In this document: positions 37,062 through 45,703 of the stretch, in pieces
How the letters are laid out: every line of letters begins with the position of its first letter
How positions within the stretch are numbered: the stretch's first letter is position 1
Assembly: GCA_022424905.1 (NCBI GenBank)
Contig: JAKMGP010000264.1
Location: forward strand, 1-55,704
Length of the DNA: 55,704 bases
Direction of reading: 5' to 3'
Source of the DNA: Akkermansiaceae bacterium
GTDB lineage: Bacteria > Verrucomicrobiota > Verrucomicrobiia > Verrucomicrobiales > Akkermansiaceae
Position numbers and translations under genes: made by a program
Notes under the pieces: generated by a model
Seen by the model: the letters and a program-made list of their open reading frames with translations, nothing else
The model's database searches: none
Told to the model about the DNA's origin: nothing

Positions 37062-37988
37062 ATGGAAAATGTTGTTATTATTGGGACTGGCTGCGCCGGT
37101 TGGACTGCTGCAATCTACACGGGTCGCGCTAATCTGGAGCCTCTCGTTCTTTCGGGGACGCAGCTTGGCGGCCAGTTGACGACAACGACCGAGGTCGAAA
37201 ACTTCCCCGGTTTTCCGGAAGGTGTTATGGGGCCAGAACTAATGGGGCGGATGCAGCAGCAGGCGGAAAAGTTTGGGGCGAAAGTTGAATACAAAAAAGT
37301 TAATGAAATTACGAGGAATGAGGACGGCACCTTCGATCTCGAAACAGACCAGGGAACGGTCCAGTCTAAAACTGTCATCATTGCCACAGGGGCTGCTCCT
37401 CGCTACCTAGGCTTGGAAAACGAAATGAGCCTGGTGGGGCATGGTGTGACATCCTGTGCGACTTGCGACGGGGCATTCTATCGTGACGTTCCAGTCGCTG
37501 TGGTTGGTGGAGGGGACTCAGCTTGTGAGGAAGCAAATTTTCTGACTCGCTTCGCATCGAAGGTCTATCTCGTTCATCGTCGTGATGAACTTCGAGCTTC
37601 GAAAATCATGGCTGATCGTGTTCTAGCCAATGAAAAAGTCGAGCCGGTTTGGGATTCTGGAATTACCGAGTATCTCACTGACGATGAGGGTGAAGTTCGT
37701 GCTGTTAATCTAGAGAATCTCAAGACGGGTGAAAGGTCAGAGCTGGAAGTGAAATGCGTCTTCGTAGCAATTGGTCATGTTCCAAACTCCCAGTTTGTTG
37801 GTGGCCTAGTTGATCTCGATGAGAATGGCTATATTCTTCAGAATCCCCATAGTACTAGTACCAAAACGCCGGGTCTTTACGCTGCGGGTGATGTTGCAGA
37901 TCATATTTATCGCCAAGCCATTACGGCTTCTGGGCAAGGATGTGCTGCTGCGATTGAGGCGGAGCGTTATCTCGCCGACGGAGAGTAG
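37062..37988 (+). CDS. trxB: Thioredoxin-disulfide reductase
   Basis: This flavoenzyme reduces thioredoxin with NADPH. The protein has 308 residues. The FAD motif reads [20 protein letters not shown], slightly unusual with Cys-Ala in place of Pro-Ala. The redox pair is CATC (Cys132 and Cys135). The NADPH-binding motif [10 protein letters not shown] and [10 protein letters not shown], which selects NADPH, follow. The FAD-binding C-terminal block [12 protein letters not shown] and the tail [14 protein letters not shown] complete the fold. It lies 44 bases after ftsH in the same direction, so read-through from ftsH is possible. Confidence 0.95.
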   Translation: MENVVIIGTGCAGWTAAIYTGRANLEPLVLSGTQLGGQLTTTTEVENFPGFPEGVMGPELMGRMQQQAEKFGAKVEYKKVNEITRNEDGTFDLETDQGTVQSKTVIIATGAAPRYLGLENEMSLVGHGVTSCATCDGAFYRDVPVAVVGGGDSACEEANFLTRFASKVYLVHRRDELRASKIMADRVLANEKVEPVWDSGITEYLTDDEGEVRAVNLENLKTGERSELEVKCVFVAIGHVPNSQFVGGLVDLDENGYILQNPHSTSTKTPGLYAAGDVADHIYRQAITASGQGCAAAIEAERYLADGE

Positions 37989-38109
37989 TCAAAATCGATC
38001 GGTTTTTCTCAAGACTTGTTTTGCATGCCGAGGAGAGGGGTGGGCATAAATTGAGTTCCTGGTTTTGACGGAAGTTAGAGACCGGGGGATATACGGGTCG
38101 TAATTTTGA

Positions 38110-39228
38110 TTAAGATCCAAGACCTGCGATCATTTTGGTGAACCATGCGGCACCGTCTTCGAGATCGGAGATCCGAATGAATTCGTCGGCCGTATGGGCT
38201 TGGTCGATGGAACCGGGGCCAAGGCAAATTGAGGGGATCCCGGCGGCCGATAAATGAGCGGCATCAGAAAACCAGGGAGCTCCCACAAATTTGAGGTTTG
38301 AATGAATTTCCTTAAGTTTCATGAGCCAGGGATGATCAGGCGGCATGGCCATGGGTGGCGATTCGGCGCTGTGTATCAACTCCACGTCAGTAAGATATCG
38401 TTTCAGGATTTCGCTTGCGGGTTCATCGCTTACTAAGGCGGGCACCGTCCTAATATCAAGGGTAGCAGTAGCCTGTGCTGGCACGATATTTGCGCGGGTT
38501 CCTCCCGAGATCATTCCGACATTCATGGTTGATTGGTCCAGAACGGGATGTTGGAAACCTGAAAGATGTGTAAGAAAAGAGCCCTCGAGATCTTGGAGCT
38601 CTCTGAGGAGTTTAAGAATGGCATTCTCACCAAGGTGAGGTTGTGAAGCGTGGGTGGCTTTACCTGTTGCCTTTACTGTGGCCCAGAGACAGCCTTTGGT
38701 GCAGTATACCGCTTCGAGAGAAGTCGGCTCACCAGCAACTGCGAAATTGTATTGGTGTGCGTGGTTTTTAGCAAAGTGTCGTGACCCTGGCTGTCTCGAT
38801 TCCTCGCCCATGAAGCCAACAAAATCGACTGCTATTGGGAGTTTCTCGAGAAGGTGGGCGTTTTCGCGGAGTCCCCAAAGCATTGCGGCCATGGGTCCTT
38901 TGGTATCGGAAGTTCCCCGTCCATGAATTTTGCCGTCACTGAGCGAGCCAGAAAAAGGATCAATCGTCATTCCCGAAACCCCAACGGTGTCCAGGTGAGG
39001 CCCAAGGAGAATTCGGGGGCGGCTTCTGGACCCTGGAGCTCGGGCAATTAAATTGGGTCGTCCAGGTTCCACTTCTTCAAAGACGGAGTCGAACCCATAG
39101 GGTTCAAGGAACTCGGAAACTAGGTTGGCGACCTCCTTTTCCCCGCCTGGGGACACCCCGGGATCTCCATCTGGGTTAACTGACGGGATTTGGACGAGGT
39201 CTTGGAGAAGTTCGACTACCGATTCCAT
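38110..39228 (-). CDS. M20 family zinc deacylase, probably acetylornithine deacetylase-like (ArgE/DapE group)
   Basis: The 372-residue cytosolic protein has the M20 metal and catalytic motifs. LLGPHLDTVG carries the His and catalytic Asp, HGRGTSDTKGPMAAML the bridging Asp, and GEESRQPGSRHF the general-base Glu and a metal ligand. GEPTSLEAVY carries another Glu and GPGSIDQAHTADEFI the last His. The dimerisation domain lies between. It hydrolyses an N-acyl amino acid such as N-acetylornithine or N-succinyl-diaminopimelate. The two cannot be separated by eye, so I give no symbol. It is a single gene, divergent from the ThuA gene, with no arginine genes nearby. Confidence 0.85.
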   Translation of the reverse strand: MESVVELLQDLVQIPSVNPDGDPGVSPGGEKEVANLVSEFLEPYGFDSVFEEVEPGRPNLIARAPGSRSRPRILLGPHLDTVGVSGMTIDPFSGSLSDGKIHGRGTSDTKGPMAAMLWGLRENAHLLEKLPIAVDFVGFMGEESRQPGSRHFAKNHAHQYNFAVAGEPTSLEAVYCTKGCLWATVKATGKATHASQPHLGENAILKLLRELQDLEGSFLTHLSGFQHPVLDQSTMNVGMISGGTRANIVPAQATATLDIRTVPALVSDEPASEILKRYLTDVELIHSAESPPMAMPPDHPWLMKLKEIHSNLKFVGAPWFSDAAHLSAAGIPSICLGPGSIDQAHTADEFIRISDLEDGAAWFTKMIAGLGS

Positions 39229-39310
39229 TTATGAGATTCTAAGAAACCAAATGCCAATGTGGAAGTTTTTCGTCTTGGCAAGGAGGGCCTCTCTTGGTGA
39301 TGATGAAGGT

Positions 39311-40210
39311 ATGAAGAACCGATTAACACTTGGCTTTACCCTCATGCTTCTCGCCAGTTTCGTATTTGTGAGTTTTGCTGCCAAAAAAGATAACGAAAAA
39401 GAATCAGGCGTCGTCAGAGTGTTGATCATCGATGGTCAAAATAATCATAACTGGAAAGAGACTACCCCTGTGCTTGAGAAAATCTTTGGGAGTAATGAAC
39501 GCTTTTCATTAGATGTAAGCACAAGTCCGGGAAATAAGGCGGCGAAAGAAGAATGGGATAAGTGGCGGCCCGAGTTCCAAAAGTATGATGTCGTGGTGAG
39601 CAACTATAACGGTCAAATGTGGCCTGGGGAAGTGCGTGCTTCATTCGTTGATTTTGTGAAAAATGGTGGCGGATTTGTTGTCGTGCACGCGGCAGATAAT
39701 GCGTTCTCCATGTGGCCTGAGTATAATGAAATGATCGGTCTTGGTGGTTGGGGAGGGCGTAGTGAGAAAAGTGGTCCTTACGTTTATTACAAGGACGGTA
39801 AAGAGGTTGTAGACAAATCTAAGGGAAGGGGTGGGAATCATGGACCTCAACACGAATTTGTGATCACAAATCGCGCCGATGATCACCCGATCACCAAAGG
39901 GATGCCCAAAGAGTGGTTGCATGCCAAAGATGAGCTTTATGACATGCTCCGTGGACCTGCTAAAAACATGAAAGTTCTTGCGACCGCTCCAAGTGAGAAG
40001 ACGAATCGTGATGAGCCCATGCTTATGGCCCTTAATTACGGGAAAGGCCGGGTTTTTCACACAACGCTGGGACATGCTAATTACTCAATGCAGTGCCGAG
40101 GCTTTTATGATACCCTTTTAAGAGGCGCTGAGTGGGCTGCTGGTAAAGAGGTGACGGTTGGTTGGTCCAAGGATTTCCCAAGCAAAGAGAAGGTTACTCC
40201 AGTCAAGTGA
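39311..40210 (+). CDS. Secreted ThuA-domain protein
   Basis: From the ATG at 39311 (with GATGAAGG upstream) the protein has 299 residues. It has a signal peptide (LTLGFTLMLLASFVFVSFAA) and a ThuA-like domain of glutamine-amidotransferase-like fold. Diagnostic segments are VLIIDGQNNHNWKETTPVLEK, YDVVVSNYNGQMWP, FVKNGGGFVVVHAADNAF and GRVFHTTLGH. The family includes trehalose-utilisation proteins and is very common, secreted, in PVC bacteria, where sugar or heteropolymer breakdown has been proposed. No catalytic Cys typical of amidotransferases is evident. Longer frames to 39125 would overlap the divergent deacylase. Confidence 0.88.
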   Translation: MKNRLTLGFTLMLLASFVFVSFAAKKDNEKESGVVRVLIIDGQNNHNWKETTPVLEKIFGSNERFSLDVSTSPGNKAAKEEWDKWRPEFQKYDVVVSNYNGQMWPGEVRASFVDFVKNGGGFVVVHAADNAFSMWPEYNEMIGLGGWGGRSEKSGPYVYYKDGKEVVDKSKGRGGNHGPQHEFVITNRADDHPITKGMPKEWLHAKDELYDMLRGPAKNMKVLATAPSEKTNRDEPMLMALNYGKGRVFHTTLGHANYSMQCRGFYDTLLRGAEWAAGKEVTVGWSKDFPSKEKVTPVK

Positions 40211-40284
40211 GGTGACGTCAGATCTGCCCCAAGCTTGGCATCACCTTTCGACGTTTGGGGTATGAAATTTTTCCCCTCTAGGCA

Positions 40285-41157
40285 ATGACGGTTCCTGGCG
40301 GCGCCGTCTTTCTTCCTTTAGTTGGTGCGATCCTTCACCCGCTCCTAGGGTGGTGTATCCAGAAGGGGACGTTTCATGGTGTCCGCCTATCCGTGATCGT
40401 TGCTATAGCAAATTTAGTCACGGCATTCATATTCCTCTTATATCTTCATCCAACTGGGGGGTGGGAAATTTCTGGAAGAGATTGGTGGGCGATCGGAAAT
40501 GGGGTCTTCTTTTTTTTGGGACAATGGTTTTCCATCCAATCAGTGAAGACGGGCGATCTAGCGGTTCATTCTTCCGCTTTGGGAATGAAGGTGGTGATTG
40601 TGGGATTTTTTTCTATGTTAGTGGGGCTTGAACCGAGCTCATGGAGTTTGGTGTGTGGCGTTCTCCTAGCGACGGTAGCGATCTTCCTTGTCTCAGGTGG
40701 AAGTGCGGAAGGTTGGCGAACCCATCGTGTAACGGTAGGTTGGACTTTGGTGGCTTGCCTGTTTTTTGGAATTAATGATTTTTTAACCGGTTGGCAGAGC
40801 CGTGAAATCGGAGCAGCGCGCTGGCTCATCCTTATGATGAGTACGAGCGGAGTTATTTCAATTGGCTTCTTATTTCGTCGCGGAAAGCAATTGGCGATGT
40901 TGGCTAGAAATCCCCGTATTACAAATTTTGTAGTCGGAGCGGGACTTTTGCTCGGACTGCAAGCTCTTGTCGTGAATTTGGCATTCAGCCGTTATGGTCA
41001 GCCAACTTTAAGTAATGTTGTCTTCAGCACTCGAGGATTGATGGCGGTTCTTTTTCTCTATTTCATCGGGCGTAAGAGCGATCCACGTTTTGTAGGGAAA
41101 CAGAGTGCAGGTGGGGTCCTGATGGTGGTAGCGCTTGCGATCGTGCTGGGCGCATGA
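40285..41157 (+). CDS. EamA/DMT-superfamily-like transporter
   Basis: The protein has 290 residues and about nine or ten hydrophobic helices in two halves, as in EamA (drug/metabolite) transporters. Segments such as GMKVVIVGFFSMLVGLEPSS and FSTRGLMAVLFLYFIG recall the conserved ends of each half. The substrate is unknown. It starts at an ATG 74 bases behind the ThuA gene; the two lie in the same direction, but a short inverted repeat (CCCCAA/TTTGGGG) occurs between them. An alternative is a related small multi-pass permease. Confidence 0.65.
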   Translation: MTVPGGAVFLPLVGAILHPLLGWCIQKGTFHGVRLSVIVAIANLVTAFIFLLYLHPTGGWEISGRDWWAIGNGVFFFLGQWFSIQSVKTGDLAVHSSALGMKVVIVGFFSMLVGLEPSSWSLVCGVLLATVAIFLVSGGSAEGWRTHRVTVGWTLVACLFFGINDFLTGWQSREIGAARWLILMMSTSGVISIGFLFRRGKQLAMLARNPRITNFVVGAGLLLGLQALVVNLAFSRYGQPTLSNVVFSTRGLMAVLFLYFIGRKSDPRFVGKQSAGGVLMVVALAIVLGA

Positions 41158-41244
41158 AAATCCAGCTATTGATAAGGGAGGATTTTGTTTTCTAAGAGAG
41201 GGAATAGGAGGTGGCTACTTTCGTTCATAAAAGAGTCCGCCCGG

Positions 41245-42936
41245 CTATTCTTCTTCGGTGCCCCCGAGAGTGACATTGATCTGATACTTATTTTGGAGGT
41301 GGGAATGAGCTTTGCTGGCTTGGCCTGATTTTGGGTAGCGTTTGCAAGTCAGTTGAAAGGTCCGAATCGCCTTTTCCTTGTCCTTGGCCTCTTCGTAGGT
41401 GTAACCGATTTGTAAACTCGCCTCAGGTGCTGACTTCTCTAGAATTTTGATTTGATTGTAGAGAGTAATGGCCTCTCGATGCTCCTCAATCTTTCGGTGG
41501 CAATTCGCCATCGCAAAGTAGTTCGCGGGAAATCGGTCGATTTGACGATAGCAGGCAATCGCTTTTTTCCAGTCTGATTGTGTCTCGTAACATCCGGCAA
41601 TGGACCAGAGGTATTCGCCCGAATTATCTCCGTCGATTTCGATGATTTCACGATAGCAGGCAATCGCTTTTTGCCAGTCGGATTGGGTCTTATAGCAACC
41701 GGCTATCGTCAAAAGATATTTAACGGAATTATCTTTATCGATTTCGATGATTTCACGATAGCAAGCGATCGCTTTTTCCCAGTCAGGTTGGCTTTCATAA
41801 CAATTCGCAATGTTCAAAAGATATTCGACCGAGTTATTGTCGTCGATTTTTATGAGCTGCCGATAAATTGTGATAGCGCCAGCAACTTTTTTCTCCTCAA
41901 GTGACATCGTGGCAAGATTTTTGAGACCTGCTAGCTGATCTTCAAATTCGCCATAGATTTTCCGAGCTTCGTTCCTTCGGTCTCGCGACTTGTACCATTT
42001 CGCCATCGTTCCACGAAGACTGTCATTCATACCGAAACGCTCTCCAATCTCGCGATAGATTTTCATAGTTTCGCTATGGCGGCCAAGAGTAGTATTCAAA
42101 TCTGCTGCCTGATAGAAGAATTGTGATGCCAACTCAGTGCGGACGGTTGCCTCGTTTCTAAGTGTCATGATTAATTGATCCCCCAACTTTAATGCGGCAA
42201 TTCTTGTTTTTTGATCTCCCAGGAGATGCTTCATCGTTTTGACGGAGAGGCTGCAAACTTGTTCGAAAAGCTTTGTTCCAGAATACGTGGTGGCTAGGGC
42301 TTTTTTTCCTTGGTCGAGGTTTTGTGCAAAGCAGTGTAATTCAGCGAGCTCGTGACATGCCTTGATGCAGGCAGCTTTCGATTTTTCGGTCCGTTCTATC
42401 CTGAAAGTGAGTTCACTTAGAAGTGTTAGGCGTTCCTCCATGTCCTCATGTAAGCGTGCGTAGTGGAGGAGATCTTGCCGTGCGCGCATTGCAAGTTCAT
42501 GGCTAGGGTACTCCTTGATGAGGAATCGGTATGACTTTTGAGCGTCCTTAATTTCGCCCATTGTGCGATAGGCGTCTCCCATACAATAGGATGCGATCGT
42601 GGCTTCAGGAGATTCTGGCCAGTAGTCGATGACGGATTGAAAGCCCTCGCGTAAGGCGGTTTTGGGCTTTTTTAGTTTCATCATCGTATGACTCCACATC
42701 AGCTGCGCGTAGGGAGCACCAACGCTTTTTTCATAGAGGGTTAAGAATTTTTCATATTCGGCGAGAGCGATCTTAAAACTTCCTTTTAGAAAGTGCTTCT
42801 CGGCAATTTTGATTTGATAGCGTTCGACCTCCCGCATCTTTTCGAAGGTTTTAACGTCAATTTGTTGGAGCGTTGAGAGAGCTGCGGTCGCGAATGAACC
42901 GAGGGCGAGGACAAGGCTAAGGATAAAGGTAGGCAT
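41245..42936 (-). CDS. Secreted TPR protein, last gene of the ExbBD/DUF4159 operon
   Basis: The protein has 563 residues. A signal peptide (MPTFILSLVLALGSFATAAL) is followed by TPR-type helices throughout. Near the middle to end, three almost identical 34-residue units (KAIACYREIIEIDKDNS-type) follow each other, and their DNA is a 102-bp tandem repeat. The protein is probably periplasmic or outer-membrane-associated. It starts 2 bases after the DUF4159 gene and completes the polycistronic cluster that begins beyond 55704. The two upstream secreted proteins of the cluster are also TPR proteins, so the cluster encodes at least three periplasmic TPR scaffolds. Confidence 0.8.
   Translation of the reverse strand: MPTFILSLVLALGSFATAALSTLQQIDVKTFEKMREVERYQIKIAEKHFLKGSFKIALAEYEKFLTLYEKSVGAPYAQLMWSHTMMKLKKPKTALREGFQSVIDYWPESPEATIASYCMGDAYRTMGEIKDAQKSYRFLIKEYPSHELAMRARQDLLHYARLHEDMEERLTLLSELTFRIERTEKSKAACIKACHELAELHCFAQNLDQGKKALATTYSGTKLFEQVCSLSVKTMKHLLGDQKTRIAALKLGDQLIMTLRNEATVRTELASQFFYQAADLNTTLGRHSETMKIYREIGERFGMNDSLRGTMAKWYKSRDRRNEARKIYGEFEDQLAGLKNLATMSLEEKKVAGAITIYRQLIKIDDNNSVEYLLNIANCYESQPDWEKAIACYREIIEIDKDNSVKYLLTIAGCYKTQSDWQKAIACYREIIEIDGDNSGEYLWSIAGCYETQSDWKKAIACYRQIDRFPANYFAMANCHRKIEEHREAITLYNQIKILEKSAPEASLQIGYTYEEAKDKEKAIRTFQLTCKRYPKSGQASKAHSHLQNKYQINVTLGGTEEE
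41550..41850. repeat. 102-bp intragenic tandem repeat encoding TPR units
   Basis: About three units of 102 bases encode nearly identical 34-residue TPR motifs. The block GATTTCACGATAGCA recurs at about 41645 and 41745, and a related copy lies near 41545. The high DNA identity suggests recent unit duplication and possible length variation between strains. It is coding DNA of the TPR gene, not a CRISPR. Confidence 0.8.
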
Positions 42937-42938
42937 AA

Positions 42939-44366
42939 TTATTTCTTGGTTCGTTCAAGCCACTTGTTGTATTCGGTGTGGGCATAATAGATGATGTTGA
43001 CCCCGAGCTGATAGGAAGACTCCCAGACTTCCCGTTTGACTCCAGAATGGCCGTCAGCCCAAGCATCGCCAATATCTCCCGGGTGGTAATAGGCGACAAG
43101 TCGACCGTCGACAACCCAGCCGAGTGCGTTGGATCGTCCATGCGGAGCGACGATAGGGAGGCGTGGAAGTGAATAAGGAATTCGATGGATCGGATGGTCG
43201 AGATAGACATCGATAGTTTCGACACGTGGAAGAACCTTTTTCATCATCGAAACAAATTGGCCTTCCCACCCAGAGCTTCCTCCGTTGTCACCAAAGAGCA
43301 TGCCGTGGTGCTCGAGCAGATAGCGACGCATGGTCTGAATCTCCGTGTCGCTAAGGTTGATTCCTTCTTGCCCGGTCATGTAAACGATAGGCGGACTTTT
43401 TCGTTTGGGAAAGCTCTTGAGTCGACCGATTTCCATTGGTTCGGGGCGGTCGCTAACTGGGTGGCCGGTGCGGACTCCGTATTCGGTCAGCAAATTAAGG
43501 TCGGAACCGCGATCCATATCTTGTTCCCAGTCGCCGCCATTATATTTCAGGCGAATGAAGCGAACTTTTCCTCGCGCCGTGCCTGAGGAAAATCCTGCGC
43601 TATCACCTTTGCCTTGTCCGATTTGATAAAGGTGTTCCGTGACTTCGAGGACTTCAAGTTTGACGTCATCAATGGGAGGAGGATTGAAAAGGACGCTGCT
43701 GTAGGGGTTGATGACAAACTTCTTGTTGATCACCTTCTGGATTTTGACGACTTGCTTAAGTTGAATGCTATCTCCACCTCCGAGCGGTGATTCGTAAATA
43801 CTACAGCCTGAAAGCCTCGTTAAAATGAAGGCTGCGATACTGAAAAGTATGGTGTAGCTCACGAGGGTAAGGAGAGATTGGCGGAGTTTGTGGTGCTTCT
43901 TCCCAAAGTACCACGCCGAAAGTCTACGAGGATCCCAGGAATGGCTGTAGTTGGAATTAGTGGAGACGCGCTTTGTTTCGTGATCGATCCCCCAAGCAGT
44001 CCATCCAAGTCCAAGAAAGAAGGCTCCGACTGTTCCGATTTGTGAAATGGTAATCGAGAGCGCGTAGGAAAAGTTAAGAAGAGGGAGGTGAACAGCGAGT
44101 TGCCAGACTGGAAGATAGAAAGCACTTAAAACCCCGCGGCGAATGAGGAGGGAAGATCTACGATGTCGGCGGACCCAAAAAAAGAAGACTGGAAGCACTG
44201 ATATGAAGCCGATCGCTGCGAGCCAACGATTCAGCCAAAACCAAACATGTACGTCGATCCATAGAAGGCACCAGAATGCAGCGTAAATCCCTGTCAACGA
44301 GATTGGGCTGCGAAGGCGGCGGGGGAGCCGGCTGCAGAGATCTTTAATCTTTTGTTGAGGGAGCAT
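42939..44366 (-). CDS. Membrane-anchored DUF4159 protein
   Basis: The protein has 475 residues. The first 200 contain about five hydrophobic segments (FWCLLWIDVHVWFWLNRWLA, SYALSITISQIGTVGAFFLG, LVSYTILFSIAAFIL). The last 260 match DUF4159: KVRFIRLKYNGGDWEQDMDR, LNLLTEYGVRTGHPV, PPIVYMTGQEGINLSDTE, RRYLLEHHGMLFGDNGG and the ending YQLGVNIIYYAHTEYNKWLE. DUF4159 has a glutamine-amidotransferase/flavodoxin-like look and is of unknown function; it is often seen next to MoxR/VWA-type membrane operons. Here it accompanies ExbB/ExbD instead. It lies 2 bases before the TPR gene and 40 bases behind the proline-rich TM protein. Confidence 0.8.
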   Translation of the reverse strand: MLPQQKIKDLCSRLPRRLRSPISLTGIYAAFWCLLWIDVHVWFWLNRWLAAIGFISVLPVFFFWVRRHRRSSLLIRRGVLSAFYLPVWQLAVHLPLLNFSYALSITISQIGTVGAFFLGLGWTAWGIDHETKRVSTNSNYSHSWDPRRLSAWYFGKKHHKLRQSLLTLVSYTILFSIAAFILTRLSGCSIYESPLGGGDSIQLKQVVKIQKVINKKFVINPYSSVLFNPPPIDDVKLEVLEVTEHLYQIGQGKGDSAGFSSGTARGKVRFIRLKYNGGDWEQDMDRGSDLNLLTEYGVRTGHPVSDRPEPMEIGRLKSFPKRKSPPIVYMTGQEGINLSDTEIQTMRRYLLEHHGMLFGDNGGSSGWEGQFVSMMKKVLPRVETIDVYLDHPIHRIPYSLPRLPIVAPHGRSNALGWVVDGRLVAYYHPGDIGDAWADGHSGVKREVWESSYQLGVNIIYYAHTEYNKWLERTKK

Positions 44367-44406
44367 TGCGGTTGCGTCACAATGGAGATCGACAGATCGG
44401 GTTGTT

Positions 44407-44871
44407 TCACTCTAGGTCTTTGAGGAAACTTCCTCCATCGTCTTCGAGTGGATTAATATTTGCTGGGGCAGTTTTCTTTTCATTAACCCCAAGTGGAGCG
44501 AGAGGTTTGGCGGGCTTTATTTGGTTAGGAGTAGGCTTGGCTTCTTTGGGCTCGGGAGTGGGAGTTACTGGATTTGTAACGATCGGCTGCTCAGGGTCAG
44601 GAGTTTCTTTATTCCCCAAAAAATAAGGAATGGCGGTTAGGGCAAAGATGGCAACGATTACCAAAATAACTGAAAGAATAATGGCTCGGATGAGCTGGCT
44701 CGATGCGACAATTCCCAGCATCTCCGGTGGGCTCTTCCCCTTTAGTTCACGAAGAAATAGTTGTAGCTCCTGAACGGTGGCGCTTGAGTTAGCCTTAAGC
44801 TCACGGAGGTCGGCCTTGGTGCTGGCCATAGAAGTGCGAGATTCACCACTGTTTTTTGAATTGCCTTTCAT
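44407..44871 (-). CDS. Single-pass membrane protein with proline-rich tail, TonB/TolA-like in layout
   Basis: The protein has 154 residues. A hydrophilic, partly helical N-terminus of about 60 residues (presumably cytosolic) precedes one membrane helix (about 61-84). The remaining 70 residues are rich in Pro, Lys and Glu (PDPEQPIVTNPVTPTPEPKE...), a composition like the periplasmic spacer of TonB. The globular C-terminal domain of TonB or TolA is absent; the protein ends in an acidic EDDGGSFLKDLE tail. The gene overlaps the second exbD by four bases, exactly where energy transducers often sit. I do not recognise a family, and the TonB comparison is by layout only. Confidence 0.65.
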   Translation of the reverse strand: MKGNSKNSGESRTSMASTKADLRELKANSSATVQELQLFLRELKGKSPPEMLGIVASSQLIRAIILSVILVIVAIFALTAIPYFLGNKETPDPEQPIVTNPVTPTPEPKEAKPTPNQIKPAKPLAPLGVNEKKTAPANINPLEDDGGSFLKDLE

Positions 44872-45284
44872 TGGGAAGGTAGAGGTTGTTCGGGTTCAAG
44901 GATATGAACGAGATCGCCGCCGGCTTCACTGATCGCAGCTATAATGGGTTCAAAGTGTATTGCTTTGGCTTCCTTGTGAACTTTGAGAAAGACATAGCGT
45001 TTTCCCGATGGGGTATCACCGAGGATTTTCGAAAGGGCTGCAGGAAGCGCATCGGTAGAAATCTCTTTGCCATCTAGGTAGTTTTTGAAGCCAGTATCGA
45101 TGGTGACGCTGGCTAGCGGGGAGGCGACCATTTCAACTTCCTTAAGCTTCGCGGGTTGCCAGCGAACGTGACTGTCGTCCTGCGCTCGAGCGAGTATGAC
45201 GAAGAAAATAAGTAATAAGAAGCCGATGTCTCCCATCGCGAAGGAAGGAACGGATGCCGTAAGTTTTTTGCGGGGAAGTTTCAT
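44868..45284 (-). CDS. ExbD/TolR-type proton-channel subunit (second copy)
   Basis: The protein has 138 residues: a short cytosolic start, one membrane helix with the conserved Asp at residue 19 (AMGDIGFLLLIFFVI), and a periplasmic domain. The domain ends VFLKVHKEAKAIHFEPIIAAISEAGGDLVHILEP, the usual ExbD/TolR fold with its 'helix-loop-strand' end. In ExbB-ExbD motors this Asp carries the proton that drives movement. It overlaps the first exbD and the following gene by four bases each, so all are translated together. Confidence 0.85.
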   Translation of the reverse strand: MKLPRKKLTASVPSFAMGDIGFLLLIFFVILARAQDDSHVRWQPAKLKEVEMVASPLASVTIDTGFKNYLDGKEISTDALPAALSKILGDTPSGKRYVFLKVHKEAKAIHFEPIIAAISEAGGDLVHILEPEQPLPSQ

Positions 45285-45703
45285 TCGACGTTAATGACCC
45301 GATCTGATGCGAGTTCTAGAGTGAGGATGCCGCCTGCTTGTTCGATGATTTGTGAAATTTTAATCCAGAGCGGGTAAGGCGTATTGGGTGCGCTTTTAAC
45401 GGTGACGATGCGGTCTTCATTTCTCGTTTTTTTAGACAAGGCTGCGTTAAGCTTTAAGGGAAACTCGTTAAGTTTTAGAGGGCTTCCGTTCAGGATGATG
45501 CTATTTGGTGTGATTGAAACTTCGATATTTTTGCTTTGTTCCTGCTTCTCAGTTTTCTCCTCCGTCTTTGGGAGGATTTGTGCAATTCCGGTCTCTGGCT
45601 GCACTGCGGCGCAGACGAGAAAGAAGATGATAAGGATGAAGGCTATATCCGAACTGGCACTGGCAGGTGGATCGACCAACAATTTACCGCGTTTCAGTTT
45701 CAT
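45281..45703 (-). CDS. ExbD/TolR-type proton-channel subunit (first copy)
   Basis: The protein has 140 residues. The membrane helix follows SSDIAFILIIFFLVCAAV, with the conserved Asp again at residue 19. The periplasmic part contains NIEVSITPNSIILNGSPLKL and VTVKSAPNTPYPLWIKISQI, and the terminal ITLELASDR-like strand. It shares its layout, with clear divergence, with the second copy, so the motor could be hetero-oligomeric, as in systems that use two different ExbD/TolR proteins. It overlaps the ExbB-type gene by four bases. Confidence 0.87.
   Translation of the reverse strand: MKLKRGKLLVDPPASASSDIAFILIIFFLVCAAVQPETGIAQILPKTEEKTEKQEQSKNIEVSITPNSIILNGSPLKLNEFPLKLNAALSKKTRNEDRIVTVKSAPNTPYPLWIKISQIIEQAGGILTLELASDRVINVE

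Noticed and set aside
37989-38109. Possible terminator between convergent trxB and the M20 gene
   Set aside because: Only a five-base stem (ATGCC/GGCAT) with a long loop was found and no T run at the right place.
40211-40284. Hairpin-like CCCCAA/TTTGGGG between the ThuA gene and the EamA-like gene
   Set aside because: The stem has only 6-7 pairs with a loop over 20 bases and only a loose T tract; too weak to call a terminator.
41550-41850. Regular repeats considered as a CRISPR array
   Set aside because: The period is 102 bases, in frame, and encodes TPR units; there are no unique spacers and no cas genes.
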